From Paractinoplanes aksuensis (GTDB lineage: Bacteria; Actinomycetota; Actinomycetes; Mycobacteriales; Micromonosporaceae), in assembly GCF_024137025.1 (NCBI RefSeq), contig NZ_JAMYJR010000028.1, forward strand, positions 124,001 through 188,000: a DNA stretch of 64,000 nucleotides. Direction: 5' to 3'. The notes beneath the pieces were generated by a model. It saw only the letters and a program-made list of their open reading frames with translations, was not told where the DNA came from and made no database searches. The translations under genes were made by a program, and so were the position numbers. Within the stretch, counting starts at the first letter, position 1; each line of letters starts with the position of its first letter. Shown one piece after another: positions 57,160 to 64,000 of this stretch.

Positions 57160-58173
57160 TCATCGGGCGGGCAGACGGACGACGAACCGGCAGCCGTCGC
57201 CGGTGTTGCCCACGCCGACCCGGCCGCCGTGGGCCTCGACCAGACCGCGGACGATGGCCAGGCCGAGCCCGCCGCCGGCCGTGCCGGCCGGGGCCGGGCT
57301 GCGGGCCCGCTCGCCGCGGAAGGCCACGTCGAACACCCGGGGCAGGTCGTCCTCCGGGATGCCGCCGCAGGTGTCGGTGACCGCCAGCCAGGCGTCCTGG
57401 TCGTCGCGCCCGGCCTCGATCCGCACCGTGCCGTCGGGCGGGGTGTAGCGCACGGAGTTGACCAGCAGGTTCGTGACGACCCGGCCCAGCTCGGGCTCGC
57501 TGCCCAGCACGATCGGCCAGCCCGACTCGGCCGCGACCAGCCGGATGCGGCGGTGCGCGGCCAGCGGCGCGGTGGCCGCTAGAGCCTCGGAGACGACGTC
57601 GCCCAGCGGCACCTGGGCCAGGGCGAGCCGCAACGCGCCCGCGTTGATCCGGGACAGTTCGAACAGGTCGTCGACCAGCAGGGCCATCCGATCGGTCTCG
57701 ACCCGGATCCGGCGGTGGTAGTCGGCGACGGCGGCCGGCTCGGCCACGACCCCGTCCTCGAGGGCCTCGGCCATCGCCCGCAGGCCGGCCAGCGGCGTCC
57801 GCAGGTCGTGCGAGACCCAGGCCACCAGTTCGCGGCGGCCGGCCTCGAGCTGCCGTTCGCGTTCGCGGGCCTGGGCCGACCACATGGCCGCGGCGGCCAG
57901 GCGGCGGCCGAACGTGATGCCCAGGGCCAGGCTGACCACGGCCGCGGCCAGCACGGTCAGCACCACGACCTGCAGGTCGTGGGCGGACAGGAACATGGCC
58001 TGGGCCACGGTGACGACGCCGGCCACGACCGCCGCGACGGTGACCACCAGCAGGACAGCGACGTGGACGGCGATCGACCGGCCGCCCAGCCGACGCAGCA
58101 GGAGCAGGCCGAGCGCGCCCACGACGGCCCCGGCGGCCAGCGCGTACACGGCGATGAGGAGCAGGTCAGTCAT
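57160..58173 (-). CDS. Sensor histidine kinase
   Basis: The 337-residue kinase has four N-terminal membrane helices (about 1-95) with little outside sequence, so it probably senses within the membrane. A HisKA domain follows, with WVSHDLRTPLAGLRAMAEAL (phospho-His in SHDLR). The ATPase has an N-box LVTNLLVNSVRYTPP, G1 VTDTCGGIPEDDL and G2 GTAGGGLGLAIV, so it appears catalytically complete. It overlaps the response-regulator gene upstream by 4 bp. The nearby CGTAAGAAC sites suggest which promoters the pair controls. Confidence 0.93.
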   Translation of the reverse strand: MTDLLLIAVYALAAGAVVGALGLLLLRRLGGRSIAVHVAVLLVVTVAAVVAGVVTVAQAMFLSAHDLQVVVLTVLAAAVVSLALGITFGRRLAAAAMWSAQARERERQLEAGRRELVAWVSHDLRTPLAGLRAMAEALEDGVVAEPAAVADYHRRIRVETDRMALLVDDLFELSRINAGALRLALAQVPLGDVVSEALAATAPLAAHRRIRLVAAESGWPIVLGSEPELGRVVTNLLVNSVRYTPPDGTVRIEAGRDDQDAWLAVTDTCGGIPEDDLPRVFDVAFRGERARSPAPAGTAGGGLGLAIVRGLVEAHGGRVGVGNTGDGCRFVVRLPAR

Positions 58174-58853
58174 TGCGTACGCTCGTAGCGGTAGCCGACA
58201 CCCCAGGCCGTGACGATGCGCCGGGGCGTCGCCGGGTCGTCCTCGATCTTCTCGCGCAGCCGCCGGACGTGCACGGTGACCGTCGACTGGTCGCCGAACT
58301 GCCAGCCCCAGACCTGTTCGAGCAGCTCGGCCCGGGACCAGGCGCGAGCCGGATGCCGCAGCAGGAAGACCAGCAGGTCGAACTCGCGCACGGTCAGCGC
58401 CAGCGGCCGGTCACCGAGGCTCGCGATCCGGCGGCCGGTGTCGGCCGTGAGGTCGCCGTCGCTCAGCAGCAGCGCCGACCCGGTCGCCGGTGGGCTGCGG
58501 CGCAGCACCGATCGGACCCGCAGCACCAGTTCGCGCGGCGAGAACGGCTTGGTCACGTAGTCGTCGGCGCCGACCTCGAGCCCGGCCACCCGGTCGCCCT
58601 CGTCACCGAGCGCGGTCAGCATGACCACCGGCAGCCCGGCGTGGCGCCGGCGCAGCCGCCGGCACACCTCGAGGCCGTCCAGGCCGGGCATCATGAGGTC
58701 GAGGACGACCAGGTCGGGCTGGTCCTGCTCGGCCAGGGCGAGCGCGGCGAGGCCGTCGGCGGCCAGCCGGACGTGGTAGCCGTCCTGTTCGAGGTAGCGG
58801 CGGACGACGTCGCTGACGGTCGGGTCGTCGTCGACGACGAGCACGGTGGGCAC
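58170..58853 (-). CDS. OmpR/PhoB-family response regulator
   Basis: The 227-residue regulator has a receiver domain (acidic DDD at 8-10, phospho-Asp in VVLDLMMPGLDG, Thr in VMLTALGD, Lys in YVTKPF) and a winged helix C-terminus (ALTVREFDLLVFLLRHPARAWSRAELLEQVWG, STVTVHVRRLREKIEDD, VTAWGVGYRYE). It starts at GTG 58853. A TAGCGT -10-like element (58865-58860) and a CGTAAGAAC motif 54 bp upstream suggest autoregulation. Its kinase gene is coupled downstream. Confidence 0.94.
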   Translation of the reverse strand: MPTVLVVDDDPTVSDVVRRYLEQDGYHVRLAADGLAALALAEQDQPDLVVLDLMMPGLDGLEVCRRLRRRHAGLPVVMLTALGDEGDRVAGLEVGADDYVTKPFSPRELVLRVRSVLRRSPPATGSALLLSDGDLTADTGRRIASLGDRPLALTVREFDLLVFLLRHPARAWSRAELLEQVWGWQFGDQSTVTVHVRRLREKIEDDPATPRRIVTAWGVGYRYERTQ

Positions 58854-58906
58854 CCTCCGACGCTACCGATCCGCGGGCGCGACCGGGCGGCCCGAGACCT
58901 TTCGAG

Positions 58907-58915
58907 GTTCTTACG
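58907..58915 (-). promoter_or_regulatory. CGTAAGAAC motif upstream of the response-regulator operon
   Basis: CGTAAGAAC followed by CTC on the minus strand is identical over nine bases to a motif at 61334-61342 in the divergent glycosyltransferase promoter, where TTC follows. It lies about 40 bp upstream of the -10-like TAGCGT, a normal place for an OmpR-type activator. Confidence 0.55.
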
Positions 58916-58917
58916 GC

Positions 58918-60231
58918 TCACCAGGTGGTGAGCAGCAGATGGTTGACCAGCAGGGCGACCGTGGCCTGAACGGCCAGCCAGAACCGGCGGCCGGGGGCCG
59001 GGATCAGGGCGGCCCCGGCCATCAGCCAGACCGCGAACGGCAGCCAGATCCGTTCCACCTCGGCCTTGCTGTAGCCGGACACGTCGGCGACCAGGATCGC
59101 CAGCAGGGCCGCGACCGGCAGGACCGCCACCGGGCGCCACCGACGGGCCCTGCGCAGGATCACCGCCGCGGCCGGTCCGGCGCAGGCGACGAGCAGCGCG
59201 AGGTTGGCCCAGACCCAATAGGCGTACGGGCGGACGCTCGCCACTCCTTGGTAGTACCGGACCGTGACCAGCTGGTATCCCTCGAGCCACCAGAAGCCAC
59301 CCAAAGTGAACGCGGCCGCCACCACGGCCGCCGCGCCGATGGCCACCGCGAGAATCCGCCAGGCGCGGGTCGCGAGCACGACCACGGCGGCGGCCGGAAC
59401 GACCAGCAACACCAGCCCGTACGACAGATAGAGGCACCCACCGAGCAGGAGCCCCGCCCCCACTGCGGCCCCCACGCGGCGGCCGGTCAGAGCCAGCGCG
59501 AGCAGAGCCAAGCCGGCGGCGGCGAAGCCGGCGAACAGCCCGTCGGCCGAGACCCCGATCCATACCGCCCCCGGGAACAGCGCCACGAACGGAACGGCCG
59601 CGCGGGCTGCGGATTCGTCGCCGAGCGCCCGGATGGTGACCGGCACGGCCACCGAGCACAGGGCGCCGGCGGCCACGCAGACGACGGCGGCCCAGCCGCC
59701 CCCGCCGAGCCCGATCCGGTCGAGGCCGACGAAGACCAGCAACGCGCCCGGCGGGTGACCGGAGACGTGGGTGCTCCAGGAATCGGGCTGGAAGTCGACG
59801 ATGCGGTCCGCGAAGCCGCGCAGGAAGGCGGTGACGCCGGTGACCCCGGCGACCTCGCTGAGGTATTCGTGATCGGTGGTGAGCCGCCCGGCCAGCCCGC
59901 GCGACCACCCGTCGACCAGGGCCAGAGCCACGATCCAGGCCGCCGAGGTGGCGTAGCCGACCGCGAGCAGGCGGCGCCACGGCAGCGCCGCGGCGAGCCG
60001 TGGGCCGTACGCGACGACCGCCGTCGCCACCGCGAGCGCAAGGGGGGTGCCGGGGCCGAGGTGGGGCAGCCAGCGGCCGGTGAACGGCGCCGAACTGGCG
60101 TGCACCGGGCGCCCGGCCAGATAGAGAGCCGCACCGGCCACCGCCGCGAGCGCGATCAGCCCCAGGGCGGCACCGCCCGCGACCAGGTCGGCCCGGACGA
60201 TCGCGAGCCGCGCCGGGCGGCGCGTCCTCAC
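58918..60231 (-). CDS. Polytopic membrane glycosyltransferase (GT-C type)
   Basis: The 437-residue protein has 11-12 hydrophobic helices and a GT-C-like first loop rich in charged residues (TTDHEYLSEVAGVTG...FQPDSWSTHVSGHPPGALLVF), where HPPGA is typical of mannosyl/arabinosyl-type transferases using polyprenyl-phosphate sugars. GTG 60231 overlaps the stop of the upstream epimerase by 4 bp, so nucleotide-sugar modification and membrane transfer are probably linked. The acceptor is unknown, perhaps a cell-envelope glycan. Confidence 0.8.
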   Translation of the reverse strand: MRTRRPARLAIVRADLVAGGAALGLIALAAVAGAALYLAGRPVHASSAPFTGRWLPHLGPGTPLALAVATAVVAYGPRLAAALPWRRLLAVGYATSAAWIVALALVDGWSRGLAGRLTTDHEYLSEVAGVTGVTAFLRGFADRIVDFQPDSWSTHVSGHPPGALLVFVGLDRIGLGGGGWAAVVCVAAGALCSVAVPVTIRALGDESAARAAVPFVALFPGAVWIGVSADGLFAGFAAAGLALLALALTGRRVGAAVGAGLLLGGCLYLSYGLVLLVVPAAAVVVLATRAWRILAVAIGAAAVVAAAFTLGGFWWLEGYQLVTVRYYQGVASVRPYAYWVWANLALLVACAGPAAAVILRRARRWRPVAVLPVAALLAILVADVSGYSKAEVERIWLPFAVWLMAGAALIPAPGRRFWLAVQATVALLVNHLLLTTW

Positions 60232-61271
60232 CGGCGCAGAGCGGCGTGGGCGAACTCGGCCATTCCCGCGGCCAGGCCGGTCGAGGCCGTGAAGCCCAGT
60301 TCGGCCGCGGCCCGGGCCGGGGAGGCCACGATGTGCCGCACGTCCCCGAGGCGGAACTCGCCGGTCACCACCGGCCGCGGGCCGTCGACGGCCCCGGCCA
60401 GCTCGGCCGCCATGGCGCCGATGGTCGCGGGCCGGCCCGAGGCCACGTTGAAGGCGCGGAACCCGGCCCGGTCGGCGCCCACGGCGGCCAGGTTGGCCCG
60501 GGCCACATCGGACACGTGCACGAAGTCGCGCCGCTGGCCCCCGTCCTCGAAGACCGACGGGGCCCGCCCGGCCTCCAGCGCGGACCGGAAGATGGCCGCG
60601 ACCCCGCTGTACGGCGTGTCCCGGGGCATCCCCGGCCCGTACACGTTGTGGTAGCGCAACGCCGCCACCGACCCGCCGGTCTGCCGGGCCCAGGCCGCGC
60701 TCAGATGCTCCTGAGCGAGCTTCGTGGCCGCGTAGACACTGCGGGGGTCGAGCACGGCGTCCTCGTCGACCAGGGCCGGCGTCAGGTCGCGGCCGCAGCG
60801 GGGGCAGGGCGGTTCGAAGCGGCCCGCGGCCAGGTCGGCGATCTCGCGGGCCGCGGGCCGCACCGGGCCGTCGGCCGGGCAGGTGTAGGCGCCCTCCCCG
60901 TACACCACCATCGAACTGGCGAGCACCAACCGGCGCACATCCTGGCGGGCCATCGCGGCCAGCAGCACGGCCGTCCCGAGGTCGTTGCATCCGGCGTAGG
61001 CCGGCAGGTCGTCCAGGTCGACGCCCATGCCGACCATCGCCGCCTGGTGCACGACCACGTCGATGCCCTGCAGCACACCGGCCACTGTGGAGGCATCGCG
61101 AACGTCCCCGCGCACCAGTGGGGCGCCGTGAATGTCGCGGGGGAGCGGGCCGGAATGGGCGGCGGGGTGGGCCGAGTCGAGCACCCGCACCTCGTGCCCG
61201 GCATCGAGCAGGGCCGCGGTCACGTGGGTGCCGATGAAACCGGCGCCGCCGGTCACGAGTACGTGGGTCAC
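60228..61271 (-). CDS. NAD-dependent epimerase/dehydratase
   Basis: The 347-residue extended SDR has TGGAGFIGTHVTAALL, DLGTAVLLAAMARQDVRRLVLASSMVVYG and the active site YAATKLAQEHL. An insertion at about 130-170 carries cysteines (YTCPADG, PPCPRCG) that look like a zinc ribbon, which I recall in close actinobacterial relatives. It probably makes or epimerises a nucleotide sugar for the coupled membrane glycosyltransferase. The 144-bp gap to the divergent GT2 operon contains GTAAG repeats. Confidence 0.9.
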   Translation of the reverse strand: MTHVLVTGGAGFIGTHVTAALLDAGHEVRVLDSAHPAAHSGPLPRDIHGAPLVRGDVRDASTVAGVLQGIDVVVHQAAMVGMGVDLDDLPAYAGCNDLGTAVLLAAMARQDVRRLVLASSMVVYGEGAYTCPADGPVRPAAREIADLAAGRFEPPCPRCGRDLTPALVDEDAVLDPRSVYAATKLAQEHLSAAWARQTGGSVAALRYHNVYGPGMPRDTPYSGVAAIFRSALEAGRAPSVFEDGGQRRDFVHVSDVARANLAAVGADRAGFRAFNVASGRPATIGAMAAELAGAVDGPRPVVTGEFRLGDVRHIVASPARAAAELGFTASTGLAAGMAEFAHAALRR

Positions 61272-61333
61272 GCCACCGAACCTAGACCCGCCGAAGCCGT
61301 TCGGGCGGGCCGCTGACCAGCACGTCAGCGGTT

Positions 61334-61368
61334 CGTAAGAACTTCCGGGGACGTAAGGAAGCGGTAAG
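61334..61368. promoter_or_regulatory. Response-regulator-type direct repeats in the divergent promoter
   Basis: CGTAAGAAC starts at 61334, and further GTAAG units occur at 61353 and 61364. The last two are 11 bp apart (CGTAAGGAAGC, GGTAAGGCGGT), the spacing preferred by OmpR-family dimers. The region serves both the epimerase and the GT2 operons. Confidence 0.6.
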
Positions 61369-61415
61369 GCGGTTCCGGCTCCGCGGCCGGTTCCCCGGGG
61401 CTAGCTTCGGCGTCC

Positions 61416-62075
61416 ATGACCGACGTTGTGCTGCCCTGTCTGAACGAGGCGCCCGCCCTGCCCTGGCTGCTGGGCCGGATACCCGACGGCTACCGCGCGA
61501 TCGTGGCCGACAACGGCTCGACCGACGGCACCGCCCACGTGGCCCGCGAGCTCGGCGCGTCCGTGGTGACCGTGCCCCGCCCCGGTTACGGCGCCGCCGT
61601 GCACGCCGGGGTCGTCGCGTCGGCCCCGGCCGACGGGGTCGTCTGCGTGATGGACGCCGACGGCTCCTTCGACCCGGCCGAGCTGCCCCGGCTGGCCGAC
61701 CCGGTGCGGGCCGGGCGGGTGCGGCTCGCCGTCGCCCGCCGCCGGCCGACCACCCGCCGGGCCTGGCCGCCGCACGCCCGGCTCGGCAACGCCCTGCTGG
61801 CCCACCGGCTGCGCCGCGGCACCGGCCTGGACGTGCACGACATCGGCCCGATGCGGGCGGTCCGCCGCGACGACCTGCTGGCGCTCGATCTGCGCGACCG
61901 CCGCTTCGGCTATCCGCTGGAGCTGCTGATCGCCGCCGCCCGCGCCGGGTGGCCGGTGGCCGAGGTCGACGTGGCCTACCATCCGCGCGCCGCGGGAACG
62001 AAATCCAAGGTCAGCGGCACGGTACGGGGCACACTGCGCGCCGTCCGGGACATGAGCGCGGTGCTGGCCCGGTGA
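61416..62075 (+). CDS. Family 2 glycosyltransferase
   Basis: The 219-residue soluble GT-A enzyme has DVVLPCLNEAPALPWLLGRIP, IVADNGSTDGTAHVA and the DxD-like MDADGSFDPAEL for metal and nucleotide sugar. YHPRAAGTKSKVSGTVRGTLRA near the end is the dolichyl-phosphate-mannose-synthase-like tail without membrane helices. It likely passes a sugar to a polyprenyl phosphate. It heads a coupled operon with a DUF2064 protein, a methyltransferase and a molybdopterin oxidoreductase, downstream of the GTAAG repeats. Confidence 0.92.
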   Translation: MTDVVLPCLNEAPALPWLLGRIPDGYRAIVADNGSTDGTAHVARELGASVVTVPRPGYGAAVHAGVVASAPADGVVCVMDADGSFDPAELPRLADPVRAGRVRLAVARRRPTTRRAWPPHARLGNALLAHRLRRGTGLDVHDIGPMRAVRRDDLLALDLRDRRFGYPLELLIAAARAGWPVAEVDVAYHPRAAGTKSKVSGTVRGTLRAVRDMSAVLAR

Positions 62076-62707
62076 GCGCGCAGATCGTGGTGCTGGCCAA
62101 GACGCCGGTGCCGGGCCGGGTCAAGACTCGTCTCTGTCCACCGTGTACACCGCGGTCGGCGGCCCGGATCGCCGCGGCCGCGCTCGCCGACACCCTGGAC
62201 GCCGTCGCCGCCACCCCGGCCGCGGCCCGGATCCTGGCCGTGGACGGGGATCTGGCCGCGCCGCCCGGGTGGGACCGGGTGTCCCAGCGCGGTGGCGCGC
62301 TCGGGGAACGGCTGGCCCACGCGTACGCCGACACGGCGCGACCGGGCCGGGCCACGCTGCTGATCGGCATGGACACCCCGCAGGCCGGACCGGCCCGGCT
62401 GGCCGAGGCCCTGACCCGGCTGGCCGGGGACGGGGTCGATGCGGTGCTCGGCCCGGCCCGGGACGGCGGGTGGTGGGCGCTGGGCCTGCGCGATCCCGTC
62501 CACGCACGAGTGTTGCGGGACGTTCCGATGTCGACCTACCTGACGGGCGAGCTGACCCGGGCCGCGCTCGTGGATCGTGGTCTGCGGATCGTCACCCTGC
62601 CCGTGCTGACCGACGTCGACACCGCCGCCGACGCGTACGCGGTGGCCGCGCTCTGCCCGGCCGGCAGCCGATTCGGCGCCGCTGTGGCCCTGGAGCTCAC
62701 GGCATGA
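62072..62707 (+). CDS. TIGR04282/DUF2064 family glycosyltransferase-like protein
   Basis: The 211-residue protein has VVLAKTPVPGRVKTRLCPP at its start, LIGMDTPQAGPARLAEAL and GPARDGGWWALGL, the signature of the DUF2064 (TIGR04282) family. This GT-A-like fold is annotated in arsenosugar biosynthesis and in many glycan operons of unknown product. GTG 62072 overlaps the GT2 stop, and its own stop overlaps the methyltransferase ATG, both by 4 bp. The actual donor and acceptor are unknown. Confidence 0.9.
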   Translation: MSAQIVVLAKTPVPGRVKTRLCPPCTPRSAARIAAAALADTLDAVAATPAAARILAVDGDLAAPPGWDRVSQRGGALGERLAHAYADTARPGRATLLIGMDTPQAGPARLAEALTRLAGDGVDAVLGPARDGGWWALGLRDPVHARVLRDVPMSTYLTGELTRAALVDRGLRIVTLPVLTDVDTAADAYAVAALCPAGSRFGAAVALELTA

Positions 62708-63345
62708 CCGCCCTCGCGGTCTTCGACGCCGCCTTCGAACGCGCCGGCGCCGGATCGCCGGGCACTCTGACCGTCCACCACGACAGCGGGGCCGAGCACC
62801 ACCTCGACGCGGCCGCCTGGTGCCGCGGCCGGCTGCCCGGCGACGACAGCCTGCTCGACCGCTGCCACGGTCCGGTCCTCGACATCGGCTGCGGGCCGGG
62901 CCGGCTCACCTACGCCCTCAACCGGCGCGGCCATCCCGCGCTCGGCATCGACATCAGCGCCGCCGCCGTGCGCCTGGCCCGGGCCCGCGGCGCCACCGCT
63001 CTGCTGCGCGATGTCTTCGGCCCGCTGCCCGGTGAGGGCCGGTGGCGGCATCTGCTGCTGGCCGACGGCAACATCGGCATCGGCGGCGACCCGGTGCGGC
63101 TGCTGCGCCGCTGCCGCGAACTGCTCGGCCCCGGCGGCCGGGTGCACGTCGAACTGGCCCCGCCCGGCACCCGCAGCTGGTCGGGCCCGGCCCGGATCAC
63201 CGCCGGCGGGCCGGCTGCGGGTGAGCCGTTCCGATGGGCCGTGCTGGCCGTCAGTGATCTCTCCGTGCCGGCCGCCGCGGCCGGGTTGCGGGTCGCGCAC
63301 ACGTGGACGGAGGCGGGCCGATGGTTCGCGACGCTGGGCGGCTGA
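62704..63345 (+). CDS. Class I SAM-dependent methyltransferase
   Basis: The 213-residue enzyme has motif I VLDIGCGPGRLTYAL, the acidic end of beta-2 in ALGIDISAAAVRLAR, and a motif-IV region LLLADGNIGIGGDP. The C-terminal part is short. It is translationally coupled to the DUF2064 gene before it and overlaps the start of the molybdopterin oxidoreductase gene after it, so its substrate is likely the product of this glycan-related operon. Confidence 0.88.
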   Translation: MTALAVFDAAFERAGAGSPGTLTVHHDSGAEHHLDAAAWCRGRLPGDDSLLDRCHGPVLDIGCGPGRLTYALNRRGHPALGIDISAAAVRLARARGATALLRDVFGPLPGEGRWRHLLLADGNIGIGGDPVRLLRRCRELLGPGGRVHVELAPPGTRSWSGPARITAGGPAAGEPFRWAVLAVSDLSVPAAAAGLRVAHTWTEAGRWFATLGG

Positions 63346-64000
63346 TCCGGCACGTCCACAGCTGGATGAGCCGGCCGCTGCCGCCCCCGCCGGCCGCGCT
63401 GCGCCGGGGCCCGCTGCGGCGCGGCGCCTTCGACACCCGGGCCCGGTCGCCCCGGCTGACCAGCCTGCTCGGGGCCGCGCTGGGCGTCGCGTTCCTGATC
63501 TGCTTCGTGACCGGCCTGCTCAGCCATCTCATCCAGCACCCGCCGGCCTGGTTCGGCTGGCCGTCGCGGCCGGTCGGCCTCTACCGGGTCACCCAGGGCG
63601 TCCACGTGGCGACCGGCCTGGCCTCGGTGCCGCTGCTGGGCGCGAAGCTGTGGTCGGTCTACCCGAGGCTGTTCAGCTGGCCGCCGGTCCGCGACCCGGC
63701 CCACGCGATCGAGCGGGCGAGCATCGCCGCGCTGGTCGCCGCCGCCCTGTTCCAGCTGATCAGCGGCATCCTCAACATCGCCCGGTGGTACGAGCCGATG
63801 CCGTTCTTCTTCACCGCCGGCCACTACTGGTCGGCCTGGCTGGCCATCGGCGCCCTGCTGGCCCACATCGGCGTGCAGCTCCCGATCATCCGGACCGCGC
63901 TCACCCGGCCGTCCCCGGAGCACGCCCCGGCGGGCGCCCTCACCCGCCGCGGCCTGCTCGGCGCGGTCGGCGTCGCGGCCGGACTGATCACCGTGGCCAC
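63321..64000 (+). CDS. Molybdopterin-dependent oxidoreductase, membrane N-terminal part (cut by window end)
   Basis: At least 226 residues from ATG 63321 are open to the window edge. The visible part has four or five membrane helices of a cytochrome-b-like domain, with His residues in FVTGLLSHLIQHPPAWF, GVHVATGLASVPLLG, FTAGHYWSAWLAIGALLAHIG. A twin-arginine-like phrase (TRRGLLGAVGVAAGL) follows, after which a periplasmic-type molybdopterin domain is expected. It overlaps the methyltransferase gene by 25 bp. The enzymatic half lies outside the window, so its presence is inferred from the known architecture of similar operons. Confidence 0.75.
   Translation, partial: MVRDAGRLIRHVHSWMSRPLPPPPAALRRGPLRRGAFDTRARSPRLTSLLGAALGVAFLICFVTGLLSHLIQHPPAWFGWPSRPVGLYRVTQGVHVATGLASVPLLGAKLWSVYPRLFSWPPVRDPAHAIERASIAALVAAALFQLISGILNIARWYEPMPFFFTAGHYWSAWLAIGALLAHIGVQLPIIRTALTRPSPEHAPAGALTRRGLLGAVGVAAGLITVA

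Noticed and set aside
1..64000. tRNA, rRNA, integrase or attachment site marking a genomic island
   Set aside because: I looked for tRNA-like TPsiC arms, integrases and transposases and found none. The decayed regions are explained by local repeats and rearrangement.

Overview
The window is 64 kb of chromosome from a very GC-rich actinobacterium. Codon third positions are almost all G or C, GTG starts are frequent, and many genes overlap their neighbour by 4 bp (ATGA/GTGA). The gene families point to Actinomycetes: SARP/AfsR regulators, a Pro/Thr-tailed Ser/Thr kinase, MmyB-type and WHG-type regulators, a DUF3027 protein, and Tat-exported CAZymes. Micromonosporaceae (an Actinoplanes-like soil organism) is the best guess, but it is inferred from gene content only. 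I saw no rRNA, tRNA, CRISPR array, phage or intact insertion sequence.

Layout. 0.2-6 kb: bile-acid/sodium symporter family transporter, secreted GH16+CBM6 glucanase with a LacI-type operator, secreted carboxypeptidase-regulatory-like protein, PRC-barrel protein, membrane Ser/Thr kinase. 6-8 kb: GntR remnant, then a divergent MarR/Bcr-CflA drug efflux pair sharing palindromic operators. 8-13.3 kb: small hypotheticals and an NCS2 permease/DUF1989 pair. 13.3-18.4 kb: CE7 acetyl-xylan esterase followed by the stump of a GH43 gene, then a PadR-ABC-FtsX exporter operon. 18.5-23.5 kb: SARP regulator, a perfect 11-bp-spaced SARP-type box, a PhyH dioxygenase, the front half of a membrane terpene cyclase-like gene, and two copies of an interspersed repeat flanking a GNAT gene, with truncated genes outside both copies. 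23.5-37 kb: beta-helix protein, serine hydrolase, GGDEF-EAL protein, MBL hydrolase/XRE pair, AraC and DHFR-like genes, a divergent PurF paralogue, alpha/beta hydrolase, full-length AfsR-like regulator. 37-44 kb: secreted GH31+CBM protein, HAD phosphatase, ThuA-like protein, YCII protein, SMP-30 lactonase. 44-46.7 kb and 48.9-50.3 kb: gene-poor stretches rich in degenerate tandem repeats, plus one small secreted peptide gene. 46.7-53 kb: AraC regulator, NAD(P)-dependent reductase behind a double operator, TetR-membrane protein pair. 53.4 kb: a rearrangement junction where an FN3 gene and an AfsR-like gene both lose their 5' ends. 54.6-57.1 kb: SDR, flavin reductase, VOC, nucleoside deaminase. 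57.2-64 kb: a two-component system and a divergent pair of operons (epimerase + membrane glycosyltransferase; GT2 + DUF2064 + methyltransferase + molybdopterin oxidoreductase) that share a CGTAAGAAC motif.

Themes. (1) Polysaccharide use: GH16, GH31, CE7, a lost GH43, beta-helix and ThuA-like proteins. (2) Local one-component regulators beside their targets, several with operators legible by eye (MarR, PadR, TetR, LacI-type, SARP, OmpR-type). (3) Marked gene decay: seven gene remnants plus duplicated gene 3' ends and short tandem repeats with periods not divisible by three. The most system-like element is the SARP-box-PhyH unit with an adjacent truncated terpene cyclase-like gene, possibly what is left of a small natural-product locus.
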